The position numbers were made by a program, and so were the translations under genes. This document shows, piece after piece, positions 36,457-44,106 of a stretch of DNA of 64,000 bases. The notes below the pieces were generated by a model. The model worked only from the letters and a program-made list of their open reading frames with translations. It made no database searches and was not told the DNA's origin. The DNA comes from JAGTVG01 sp964543195 (GTDB lineage: Bacteria; Bacteroidota; Bacteroidia; Cytophagales; Cyclobacteriaceae): contig CAZIXF010000007.1 in assembly GCA_964543195.1 (NCBI GenBank), forward strand, positions 1-64,000. Direction: 5' to 3'. Each line of letters opens with the position of its first letter. Within the stretch, counting starts at the first letter, position 1.

Positions 36457-38898
36457 TTAATTATTATCGGCCGCATTAAAATTAACAAGTATAGTATTTT
36501 CTCTTTCTGCCGGGTCACTCCAGAAGTTGATTTTCAGATATTGGCCATTGGCCCATTGGTCAATGAAGCTGTCATAAGCGGGGTTTCCCGGATTTCCACT
36601 CTGTCCCCCCGGGTAAATCCCATAGGCCTCGATGTCATCCTTCAGCTCAACGATCATCCGCCATGAAACGCCACCTGTCGCCCAGTTGGCATTTACGATA
36701 TGTTTGTTGCCGCCGATCGGGACCTGCAGAAAACTGAAGGGTTTCAGTCTTGCAAGGTGCATGATCTGTGTGTTCCTGAATTTATACCAAAGTGGTTCTT
36801 CATTGTTATTCTCTTCTATCCAGGCATCGATACTGTCGTTGGCTGCAATAAACGATTGTAAAATTATATCGTTATATGTTTCTTTTTCCGGAGTATCCAC
36901 GATATCGAAGACCGAATCTTCCGGGAATCGATTTAAAATTTTTACAGTGATATATTCATCGGGCATGTCAAGGGCCATATCCTCCCTCTGGAATTCATCC
37001 CATAATAGGGTTTCAAGTTTTTCCCACCAGGCTTCAAAAAAAGACGGGGCCGTTAATTCAGGTGAAGCCATGAAATCCCATGACCTCAATGTGCCTGCAA
37101 ATTCCTGTTGCCTGGTGGTCAGCCGGGTTTCATCAAGACTATCAAGCATTACCGGAAGAGCCTGGGCTGCAATCATATGATAGTTATCTGTCTGCAGGTT
37201 CATCATTTCTTCCGTGGTGATGTTGGTGAGGGTGTTTAGTTTATTGTTGATCCGTCTGTTCCTGAAATGTTGTGCCGTATTATTATAATAATAATAAGGA
37301 TAATCAGCGGTAAAAGGATGTTGGTTTGCGGAGCTTACGAATCCTCTTTCAGGATTGAAAACAAAAGCCTCCTGTTCATCCGGTATAAACCCCTGCCATT
37401 CGTAGGCAGGATCACTACCATCCATGAGAAATTTGCCCTGTTCATCCCATTTCAGGGGGAATTTACCAGCTACAAACAGGCCCACATCACCCATTCTTGT
37501 GGCCACCGCCACATTCTGGGGTGGACTTTCCAGATAAAATAATGCCGACTTCATGTCATCAAGATTTTTAGCCCTGTTTATTTGATAAAGAGCGAGAATT
37601 TCCCTGGAAGGCAGATGGGCAGTCCATCTTAAGGAATAATTGACCAGGGTGGTATCTTCCTTAAAACTCCTGTCATATACAACCGGACCGTAATGCGTAT
37701 AGATCACCGTATCAATCACAGGTTCAGCATCCCGGACTTCAATTGTTTCAATACGTTTTTGTGTTTTAAGCCATTTGCCGTCATAGAGATAATCTGCACG
37801 TTCTTTATCCTTGAAAGTAATATGATACCAGTCCCGGACGTCCCTGGGAGCATTGGTCAATCCCCAGGCCAGCGAATCATTGAATCCCAGCACGGCACCG
37901 GGTATTCCGGGGATCGTGACACCATAAACATTCACATCCGGTGCTTTTAATTGTTGTGCAAACCAGATTGAAGGCATGGAAAACCCAAGATGCGGATCAT
38001 TGCATAAAATGGGTCTGCCGCTGTTTGTTTTGCTACCATGGACCGCCCAGTTATTACTTCCTTTGCCGCCGTTGTCAACACTGGAACGGGCGGAATTTAT
38101 GGTTTTGGGAATTTTGATCTCATCAGGCCGGGTTACTTCCAGGGGTTCAAAATCCCATTCATGGTCCCTGGGAATAATTGGTTCGATATCATCCGGCAGA
38201 TCAGGGAATAAAAAGTTAAATCTATCCCTGCCCAATAGCTGAACCGCATTGGTGTTCTCGAGATCGGAATCACTTCCGGAAAGGTCATCTGCCATATATT
38301 TTAACAGCAGTAGACTTTTTATGGGTTGCCATTTTTCCGGACTGTAATCCATTAGCTTATATTCAATGGGAAGGTCGGCAAAATCCAGCCGGTCAATATA
38401 GGAATTCACTCCGTCAGCATAAGCTTTCAGCAGTTCAAGCTGATCCTTGTTTTCTTCCAGTACTTTTAAACTGTTTTCCGCTCCATACATCAGTCCTTTT
38501 CTTCTCTGCCTCCGGTCAAATTGAACGGCCTGCTCACCCAGAATTTCGGAGATCCTTCCTGCTGCTACGTACGTCATGAATTCCATTTGCCATAACCGGT
38601 GTGAGGCTGTTATATATCCCTGTGCAAAATAAAGATCATGCTCGTTTTCAGAAAAAATATGGGGGATCAGGTTATCTTCATATTGAATTACCGTGTTTTC
38701 CTTGAGTCCCGGAAAATTTAAGTCTGATCTGATATCGAGTGCATGGGCATGGGCATTTTGCCAGAAACCGTGAAACGGATCGAGAAGTCGTCCCAGTGGA
38801 GGCAGGTCACCGAAATTTTCGGTAGAAATTTTTTCATTAAGGAAAAAGATCAATCCGGCAGATAAAATCAATGAAAAAAGAAATCTTAAAAATTTCAT
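36457..38898 (-). CDS. Penicillin acylase family (Ntn) amidohydrolase
   Basis: An 813-residue precursor of an N-terminal-nucleophile hydrolase. It has a signal peptide or anchor (residues 1-20), an alpha-subunit region (about 60-265), a spacer, and then the autocatalytic cleavage site with nucleophile S281 in GGKGSNNWAV. The downstream HLGFSMPSIW, PGIPGAVLGFN and NxxRD-type segments are standard for the family. Members cleave acylated amides, including acyl-homoserine lactones, beta-lactams and lipopeptides; the natural substrate here is unknown. It acts in the periplasm. Confidence 0.9.
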   Translation of the reverse strand: MKFLRFLFSLILSAGLIFFLNEKISTENFGDLPPLGRLLDPFHGFWQNAHAHALDIRSDLNFPGLKENTVIQYEDNLIPHIFSENEHDLYFAQGYITASHRLWQMEFMTYVAAGRISEILGEQAVQFDRRQRRKGLMYGAENSLKVLEENKDQLELLKAYADGVNSYIDRLDFADLPIEYKLMDYSPEKWQPIKSLLLLKYMADDLSGSDSDLENTNAVQLLGRDRFNFLFPDLPDDIEPIIPRDHEWDFEPLEVTRPDEIKIPKTINSARSSVDNGGKGSNNWAVHGSKTNSGRPILCNDPHLGFSMPSIWFAQQLKAPDVNVYGVTIPGIPGAVLGFNDSLAWGLTNAPRDVRDWYHITFKDKERADYLYDGKWLKTQKRIETIEVRDAEPVIDTVIYTHYGPVVYDRSFKEDTTLVNYSLRWTAHLPSREILALYQINRAKNLDDMKSALFYLESPPQNVAVATRMGDVGLFVAGKFPLKWDEQGKFLMDGSDPAYEWQGFIPDEQEAFVFNPERGFVSSANQHPFTADYPYYYYNNTAQHFRNRRINNKLNTLTNITTEEMMNLQTDNYHMIAAQALPVMLDSLDETRLTTRQQEFAGTLRSWDFMASPELTAPSFFEAWWEKLETLLWDEFQREDMALDMPDEYITVKILNRFPEDSVFDIVDTPEKETYNDIILQSFIAANDSIDAWIEENNNEEPLWYKFRNTQIMHLARLKPFSFLQVPIGGNKHIVNANWATGGVSWRMIVELKDDIEAYGIYPGGQSGNPGNPAYDSFIDQWANGQYLKINFWSDPAERENTILVNFNAADNN

Positions 38899-39404
38899 AT
38901 TTATAAAAGAATAATCTTTGGACCTTAGGGTTTGATAAATTATTGATCAGTATAAAAAATGAAAATATTTTATCAATCCGTACGAATATACAATAATTCT
39001 TAAATTATTAAAAAAGGTAAATTTATGACACAACCAAGCACAGGAGGGTACAGTTATAAAAAATATTCTGTTTTTGAAAATATAAGTTGATGATCCTTTT
39101 GATATTTCAGTAATTATCAGGCTCAAAATTGAGCGGCAGACCTGGATTGGATCATAAAAAGTGGATATTTATTTCAAAAATTACATGGAATTAACCTGTT
39201 GAACTTATTTTTCATTAGCAAAAAAGAACCTTAAAAGCTATTTATTCTTACTGGAGTAGCTTTTTCTGGAATTAATTAAATATACAATCTGATATATTTT
39301 ATTACTTCTGTAAGTTCTGTTATGATTTTGAGCGGTATGTCGTTAATAATTGATCTACATTAGCAAATAGAAAATAACAAAAACAGTAATATTTTTTCGT
39401 TCTT
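38899..39404. other. Long A/T-rich intergenic region
   Basis: No coding sequence was found. A hairpin AAAAGCTA (39233-39240) / TAGCTTTT (39257-39264), with a T-run at its 3' arm, resembles a terminator on the + strand, although no gene lies directly upstream of it. The remainder shows no feature I can support. Confidence 0.4.
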
Positions 39405-39412
39405 TATTTTTG
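39405..39412 (+). promoter_or_regulatory. -7 box of the candidate small RNA
   Basis: TATTTTTG is an exact TAnnTTTG match in a gene-free stretch. Transcription would start near 39418-39420 and reach the terminator-like hairpin that ends near 39537. No good -33 TTTG is visible. Confidence 0.35.
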
Positions 39413-39418
39413 AAATCC

Positions 39419-39537
39419 TTAACAGGAACTAAATATATTTTTAACAAAGTTCTTGTGCGCTCAGGTGACTTCACTCTCCTTTCGACAAACCCTTGAAATC
39501 ATCTCAAACACCGGGCGCATAAGAACTTTCTTTTTTT
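39419..39537 (+). ncRNA. Candidate small RNA with long terminal stem
   Basis: About 120 nt. AAAGTTCTTGTGCGC (39446-39460) and GCGCATAAGAACTTT (39515-39529) pair over 15 positions, with one G-U-type difference, and enclose 54 nt. A C and seven T follow directly, like an intrinsic terminator. The loop contains a smaller GTGA/TCAC stem. No reading frame of note is present. The family is not recognised; it could also be the end of an extinct mobile element. Confidence 0.4.
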
Positions 39538-39550
39538 AGAAGAAGGAAGG

Positions 39551-39907
39551 TTGTTCAGTATTTTTATTACTCTTTCAGCAGTTTTTTTATTTGTCGCTTT
39601 CCCCGTTACAGCCCAACAGGGTTTTCAGGATGGATATATTGTAAACAATCGAAATGACACCCTGTACGATCATATCGAAAACCGAAGAAGAGAAAATAAC
39701 GATCAGAAATTTTAATGATTACAGGGAACAGAAACTGGAAGCCCTGGATTTCCGGACATTTGAGCAGGATTCGTTTTTGGAGCGGGATATGCGAGAAACA
39801 AGGTGAATTTTTCTGTGAATTATGAACACAGTAACGGAATGTCAAAACTTGAATCAATCAGTTCAAAGGTTTCCTCTTTCTGTTTTGGTATAAATTATTT
39901 ATTTTGA
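39551..39907 (+). pseudogene. Internally deleted outer-membrane protein relic
   Basis: From a TTG at 39551 a signal-peptide-like segment (ITLSAVFLFVAFPVTAQQ) leads into DGYIVNNRNDTLYDHI, the usual start of a group of Bacteroidota surface proteins, and then a stop near 39714. In another frame NDYREQKLEALDFRTFEQDS follows. A third frame reads FGAGYARNKVNFSVNYEHS and ends GINYLF at 39907, a typical barrel C-terminus. Start and end are thus present within only about 360 bp, with two frame changes and most of the middle lost. Confidence 0.6.
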
Positions 39908-39931
39908 TCTGTTCAATAAACCGGTAATCCG

Positions 39932-39960
39932 TTGAATACTCAAAATAAATCTTATCTTTA
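39932..39960 (+). promoter_or_regulatory. Possible promoter of the BNR propeller gene
   Basis: TTG (39932-39934), an 18-nt spacer and TATCTTTA-C (39953-39961) resemble the Bacteroidota promoter with one mismatch in the -7 box. The ATG at 39997 is 36 nt downstream of the box. Confidence 0.35.
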
Positions 39961-39996
39961 CCTCAATATATTTAATGCTTGTTTTAATTCAGGTTA

Positions 39997-41070
39997 ATGT
40001 TACCCATTATTAAAATCAACCTGGGGTTTATCCTTATATATATGGTTGTGCAATCCAATCTGTATGGACAACCGGAGGCCGTAATCGATGAGGAATATAT
40101 TTTCGATACGGCGCCTTTCGAATCCTGTCATGCCAGTACACTTGCCGAAACGCCTTCCGGGCTGGTGACAGCCTGGTTTGGCGGGACACATGAAAAACAT
40201 GATGATGTGGAGATCTGGATGAGCAGGAAGATCAATGGAAGATGGACATCTCCTTACAGCGTAGCAAGTGGAATTTATGAGGGCAAGAAATATCCCTGCT
40301 GGAATCCTGTACTTTATCAGGTTCCGGAGAAGGAATTGATCCTGTTTTACAAGGTGGGTCCGGATCCGGAGAACTGGTGGGGGATGGTCAGAAGATCGGC
40401 CGATGACGGGAAAACCTGGTCGGATGGAATACGATTACCGGAACCCTATATCGGTCCGGTAAAAAATAAGCCGGAACTGATTGCAGGGGGGAGACTGCTT
40501 TGCCCTTCAAGTAAAGAAAAGGGTGGCTGGACGGCTCATATGGAAATAAGCCAGGATTTCGGACAAAGCTGGGATAAATATATACCTGTAGATCATGATA
40601 GTGAATATGAAGTGATCCAACCCGCAATTTTAATTCATGAGAACCGGAAAGTTCAGATTCTCTGCCGCAGCAAACAGGGTTTTGTAATTACAGCATGGTC
40701 GGAGGATGGGGGCCTGTCATGGTCAGCACTTCAACCGACAGACCTGCCCAATCCGAACAGCGGGATCGATGCAGTAACGCTCAAGAATGGGATGCATGTG
40801 CTTGTTTATAATCACTCCACAAAATCTCCTCAGGAATGGGGTGGCCCCCGGTATCCATTGAATGTGGCCGTAAGCCATGATGATACGACATGGAACGCCT
40901 CGCTGGTGCTTGAAGACCAACCAGGGGAATATTCCTATCCTGCGGTAATTCAGAGCACGGACGGACTTATTCATATCACCTATACCTGGAAAAGGAGCAA
41001 GATCAAACACGTGGTACTCGATCCGGATAAACTGCCTGAAAAACCGTTGCGGGACTGGGATAACAGATAG
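39997..41070 (+). CDS. Secreted sialidase-like BNR/Asp-box beta-propeller protein
   Basis: A 357-residue protein with a signal peptide ending near NLYGQ (residue 25). At least three Asp-boxes are visible (SADDGKTW, SQDFGQSW, SEDGGLSW), so it folds as a sialidase-type propeller (BNR_2). The FRIP motif carrying the first catalytic Arg of true sialidases is replaced by FESCHAST, so sialidase activity is doubtful. Other propellers of this kind are polysaccharide lyases or glycosidases. The conserved WFGGTHEKHDDVEIW segment suggests a defined active site. A periplasmic or surface glycan-active enzyme is the best guess. Confidence 0.75.
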   Translation: MLPIIKINLGFILIYMVVQSNLYGQPEAVIDEEYIFDTAPFESCHASTLAETPSGLVTAWFGGTHEKHDDVEIWMSRKINGRWTSPYSVASGIYEGKKYPCWNPVLYQVPEKELILFYKVGPDPENWWGMVRRSADDGKTWSDGIRLPEPYIGPVKNKPELIAGGRLLCPSSKEKGGWTAHMEISQDFGQSWDKYIPVDHDSEYEVIQPAILIHENRKVQILCRSKQGFVITAWSEDGGLSWSALQPTDLPNPNSGIDAVTLKNGMHVLVYNHSTKSPQEWGGPRYPLNVAVSHDDTTWNASLVLEDQPGEYSYPAVIQSTDGLIHITYTWKRSKIKHVVLDPDKLPEKPLRDWDNR

Positions 41071-41148
41071 CACCCATGGGGATTCAGGTTTTAGCTTGGT
41101 ACAGATTCGATTATTTATTATATATTAGTTGGACAACCTTTTCAATCA

Positions 41149-41832
41149 ATGAGGACGATCAGGATCATTTTCTATTCGCTACCCTGGATGCTGATACTGA
41201 TACTTCTTATCACCTGGTATCTGGGATTTGAGTTTCCCGGAAAGGGACAATCCAATTATGTGGAGGTGGTCAACAGCACGGTGTTGCTTGAGAAAATAGA
41301 GGAACTGGGAAAACTGGAGCTCGTTCGTTATAACTACAGGGAGATCTTTGATTATAAGGCACTCAGTGAGGGTAAGGTAAAAGGCTCCACGGTATTGAAA
41401 CTATATGATTATTCACCGGATATCAAGGCCGTGTTAATAGCCTCCGGAGAAGCGGTTGGTTGTATCGATCTGAGGAAAATCCGGGATCAGGATATTTATA
41501 TAAAAGAAGATAGCATCCTTTTACACCTTCCGGATCCTGAATTATGTTATTATAAGCTCGATATGGAGCAGACCAGGATCTATGATTTCGAGCGGTCGGG
41601 ATGGTGGTCGCGTTTATTTTCAGGTGATGAGGAGATGCAATCGGTTATTGAAAAAGCTTACAGGGAGGCCGAAAGGCAGATCAGGATAAGTGCGCTTGAA
41701 GGCGGAATTCTAGAGGAGACTAAGACCAATGCAGAGAAACTACTCGGCCCCATGTTCCGGGAGTTGACCGGTAAAACCATTGTTTTTTCTTACAAACCGG
41801 CACCACAATCATTATCTCCTGAAAATGAATAA
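41149..41832 (+). CDS. DUF4230 domain protein, single membrane anchor
   Basis: A 227-residue protein with one N-terminal membrane helix (about 7-27) and a periplasmic domain resembling DUF4230: an early ELVRYNYREIFDYK strand, VLIASGEAVGCIDLRKI in the middle, and a long C-terminal helix (EKAYREAERQIRISALEGGI) that may form a coiled coil. The family function is unknown. Confidence 0.75.
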   Translation: MRTIRIIFYSLPWMLILILLITWYLGFEFPGKGQSNYVEVVNSTVLLEKIEELGKLELVRYNYREIFDYKALSEGKVKGSTVLKLYDYSPDIKAVLIASGEAVGCIDLRKIRDQDIYIKEDSILLHLPDPELCYYKLDMEQTRIYDFERSGWWSRLFSGDEEMQSVIEKAYREAERQIRISALEGGILEETKTNAEKLLGPMFRELTGKTIVFSYKPAPQSLSPENE

Positions 41833-41870
41833 CCAGATCCTTCGCAGGCCTTAGGATGAAAGAATTAACA

Positions 41871-42075
41871 GGAGTGACGGTACTCCATCAGGAACGTCAT
41901 TCCGGAAAGTCCGTCCCGGAAGGATGGAGATGCGGGAATCTCCTGCCGAGGGAAAAGAAACCGTAACGGGGAGACTCCCACGGCTTCACCTCGGAGTGAC
42001 GGTACTGAAAAAGGGACTCCCGCGGATTCCTTCTGTCACCCCGGAGTGACGGTACTGAAAAGCGGGGCTGCTGTT
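41871..42075 (+). repeat. Degenerate tandem repeat around GGAGTGACGGTACT
   Basis: The core GGAGTGACGGTACT occurs at 41871, 41993 and 42043. The last two copies share a 50-bp unit that also contains GGGACTCCC-type and CGGCTTCACC/CTGTCACC-type segments. The block between 41884 and 41993 is a more diverged relative. The palindromic GGGACTCCC and CACCCCGGAGTGACGG parts give REP-like hairpins. It follows the DUF4230 gene and abuts the 238-bp repeat region. Confidence 0.65.
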
Positions 42076-42147
42076 TTACTTCTACACAGAGCTCTGCGAA
42101 GTGTCTGAAAGCCCTCAGAAGAATAGATGAATACTGACGAATTGAAC

Positions 42148-42385
42148 ATTAACCCCGATTATTCATAAACCATTCTCAAAATAAACCGTTTTTACTATTT
42201 AAAATATTTATTATCAGGTAGTTACAAAAAGGGATTAACCCCTGATAAGCGCAATTCAGTAGCCTATTTCTGGGCTATTTGATTAAGTATAAGAATTTCA
42301 AAACCCTATATAATTCTTTGATTATCAAGAAATTGCGCTTAATCGGCCCTTCGGGCGAAAAATTTATGAATTTTTCGGGTTAAAT
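42148..42385 (+). repeat. 238-bp structured dispersed repeat, copy 2
   Basis: It matches 43726-43963 base for base except for a few substitutions, at a constant offset of 1578, and its right 85 bases match 1-85. The ends ATTAACCCCGA and TCGGGTTAAAT form imperfect inverted termini. Internal structure: AAGCGCAATT (42247-42256) pairs with AATTGCGCTT (42331-42340); TAGCC/GGCTA near 42260-42277; GCCC-TTC-GGGC (42346-42356); GAAAAATT-TATG-AATTTTTC (42357-42376). No reading frame was found. It could be a MITE-like element or encode a structured RNA. Confidence 0.9.
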
Positions 42386-42611
42386 GATCTAATGATCAAT
42401 TCCTGAAACCCCAAACACTTCAGTTCGATTTGGGAATTTGAAATATTGAACAAGGAATATTTCCGGAACGAATTCCATGACCTGCCGTGTTTTTTTCTAA
42501 ATAAAATCTTCGGGTTAGTTCTGGTATTTTACTGAAAGTAGTTTTTACACCAGCAGGATTCCAACAGGGGCCGGTTCGGAACACGATCTGTAATGACAAT
42601 CTACAGGGATA

Positions 42612-43301
42612 TTATTTCATGTAAATATGCTTCAGAAATTCCTGCTTATAGGTTTCCTCCTTGAATTTACCATAGTAACTGGAGGTGATCGTGGTAGATG
42701 TAGTATCCTGCACCCCCCTTGAAGAAACGCATAGATGAGCGGCATCCATTACAATGGCTATATCGTCGGTCTTCAGGCTATCCCTGAGATCGTTGGCAAT
42801 CTGGATGGTCATTCTTTCCTGGACCTGTGGCCGCTTTGCATAATAATTGACCAGCCGGTGAAGCTTGGAAAGGCCGATCACATTGCCATTGGAGATATAT
42901 CCAATATGAACTTTACCTGTGATTGGAACGAAATGATGTTCACAGTTGGAGTAGAAGGTAATATCCTTCTCCACCAGCATCTCATTATATTTATATTTAT
43001 TTTCAAAGAGTTTGACCTTGGGCTTGTTTTCCGGTTTCAGACCACTGAAAATCTCTTTTACATACATTTTGGCTACCCGGTGCGGGGTTCCTTTCAGGCT
43101 GTCATCTGTAAGGTCCAACCCAAGGATCTGCATTATTTCGCGGAAGTGTTTTTCGATCAGTTCCATCTTAAGGTCATCATCCATTTCAAATGCATCATCC
43201 CGTAAAGGTGTTTCAGTTGATGTGGTCAGATGGTCTTCTCCTATTTCCTCGTGTGAAAATCCGTTAAGATGGGTATTCAACGTAGTTCCGGTCTGTTTCA
43301 T
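42612..43301 (-). CDS. folE: GTP cyclohydrolase I
   Basis: A 229-residue enzyme converting GTP to dihydroneopterin triphosphate, the entry point for folate, queuosine and pterins. Zinc ligands are C120 (NCEHH, with H122 and H123 in the active site) and C191 (HLCVSSRGV). The N-terminal 45 residues form a variable tail. Its start lies 38 bp inside the end of queD, an unusually long overlap suggesting coupled translation. The pair is bracketed by two direct copies of the 238-bp repeat. Confidence 0.95.
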   Translation of the reverse strand: MKQTGTTLNTHLNGFSHEEIGEDHLTTSTETPLRDDAFEMDDDLKMELIEKHFREIMQILGLDLTDDSLKGTPHRVAKMYVKEIFSGLKPENKPKVKLFENKYKYNEMLVEKDITFYSNCEHHFVPITGKVHIGYISNGNVIGLSKLHRLVNYYAKRPQVQERMTIQIANDLRDSLKTDDIAIVMDAAHLCVSSRGVQDTTSTTITSSYYGKFKEETYKQEFLKHIYMK

Positions 43302-43671
43302 AAAGTATGATTTTAATTTCGTAGCGTTTATTAATTTTTTCTCTCAATATGTTATAGATGACTATTGAAATATTCTCGGCTGTCGGATTCAACTCCCTGA
43401 ATTCCTCTATATCGAGGTTAAGATTTTTATGATCCAGCTTATTGATAATGTTATCGCGGATAATCTGTTTCAGCTCTTTCAGGTCATATACGTATCCGGT
43501 TTCCGGATCCGGCTCCCCGATCACTTTAACGGTCAGCTCATAATTATGGCCATGGTAATTCGGGTTATTGCATTTACCGAAAACCTCATCATTTTTTTCC
43601 TCAGGCCAGTCCGGGTTATATAAACGATGAGCGGCATTAAAATGTTCCTTTCTGCAAACTGAAACTTTCAT
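43264..43671 (-). CDS. queD: 6-carboxytetrahydropterin synthase / PTPS family
   Basis: A 135-residue enzyme acting on the FolE product. Zinc ligands are H15 (FNAAHRLY), H40 and H42 (NYHGHNY), and the catalytic Cys is C34 (GKCNNPNYHGH). The DHKNLN segment and ENISIVI with a C-terminal Glu fit the family. In bacteria it usually makes 6-carboxytetrahydropterin for queuosine, but members can also work in pterin or folate routes. No queC or queE gene is in the window, so the pathway remains inferred. Confidence 0.9.
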   Translation of the reverse strand: MKVSVCRKEHFNAAHRLYNPDWPEEKNDEVFGKCNNPNYHGHNYELTVKVIGEPDPETGYVYDLKELKQIIRDNIINKLDHKNLNLDIEEFRELNPTAENISIVIYNILREKINKRYEIKIILYETDRNYVEYPS

Positions 43672-43725
43672 ATCAGTTAATTAAACTTTCTTTACCAGAA
43701 AAATGTTTGATTTTTGTGATTAAAT

Positions 43726-43963
43726 ATTAACCCCGATTATTCATAAACAATTCTCAAAATAAACCCGTTTTACTATTTAAAATATTTATTATCCGGTAGT
43801 TACAAAAAGGGATTAACCCCTGATAAGCGCAATTCAGTAGCCTATTTCTGGGCTATTTGATTAAGTATAAGAATTTCAAAACCCTATATAATTCTTTGAT
43901 TATCAAGAAATTGCGCTTAATCGGCCCTTCGGGCGAAAAATTTATGAATTTTTCGGGTTAAAT
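43726..43963 (+). repeat. 238-bp structured dispersed repeat, copy 3
   Basis: A near-identical copy of 42148-42385 in the same orientation, with only a handful of substitutions (for example at 43745, 43758-43760 and 43786). Both right-hand hairpins and the 10-bp inverted arms are conserved. It lies 55 bp upstream of the queD start. No clear target-site duplication is visible at either copy. Confidence 0.9.
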
Positions 43964-44106
43964 ACCTTAATATTTATGATCGTTAAAATTAATTAAAATG
44001 ATTTCTTTACGGGAATTATGGCCGGAAAGATTTCCCTGTTATCCCTGATCCGCATCAATGGGCCAAAATAAGCCAATCAGCGATAAAAACAGAAATCCGG
44101 CACTTA
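43964..44106. other. Intergenic region downstream of the phosphofructokinase gene
   Basis: No gene, repeat or strong terminator was found between the right edge of the repeat and the stop codon of the phosphofructokinase gene. Confidence 0.3.

Noticed and set aside
39997..41070. True exo-alpha-sialidase
   Set aside because: The FRIP motif with the first catalytic Arg is missing, so only a sialidase-like propeller is called.
42148..43963. Composite transposon carrying folE-queD
   Set aside because: The flanking repeats lack a transposase and no target duplication is visible; only a bracketing arrangement can be claimed.
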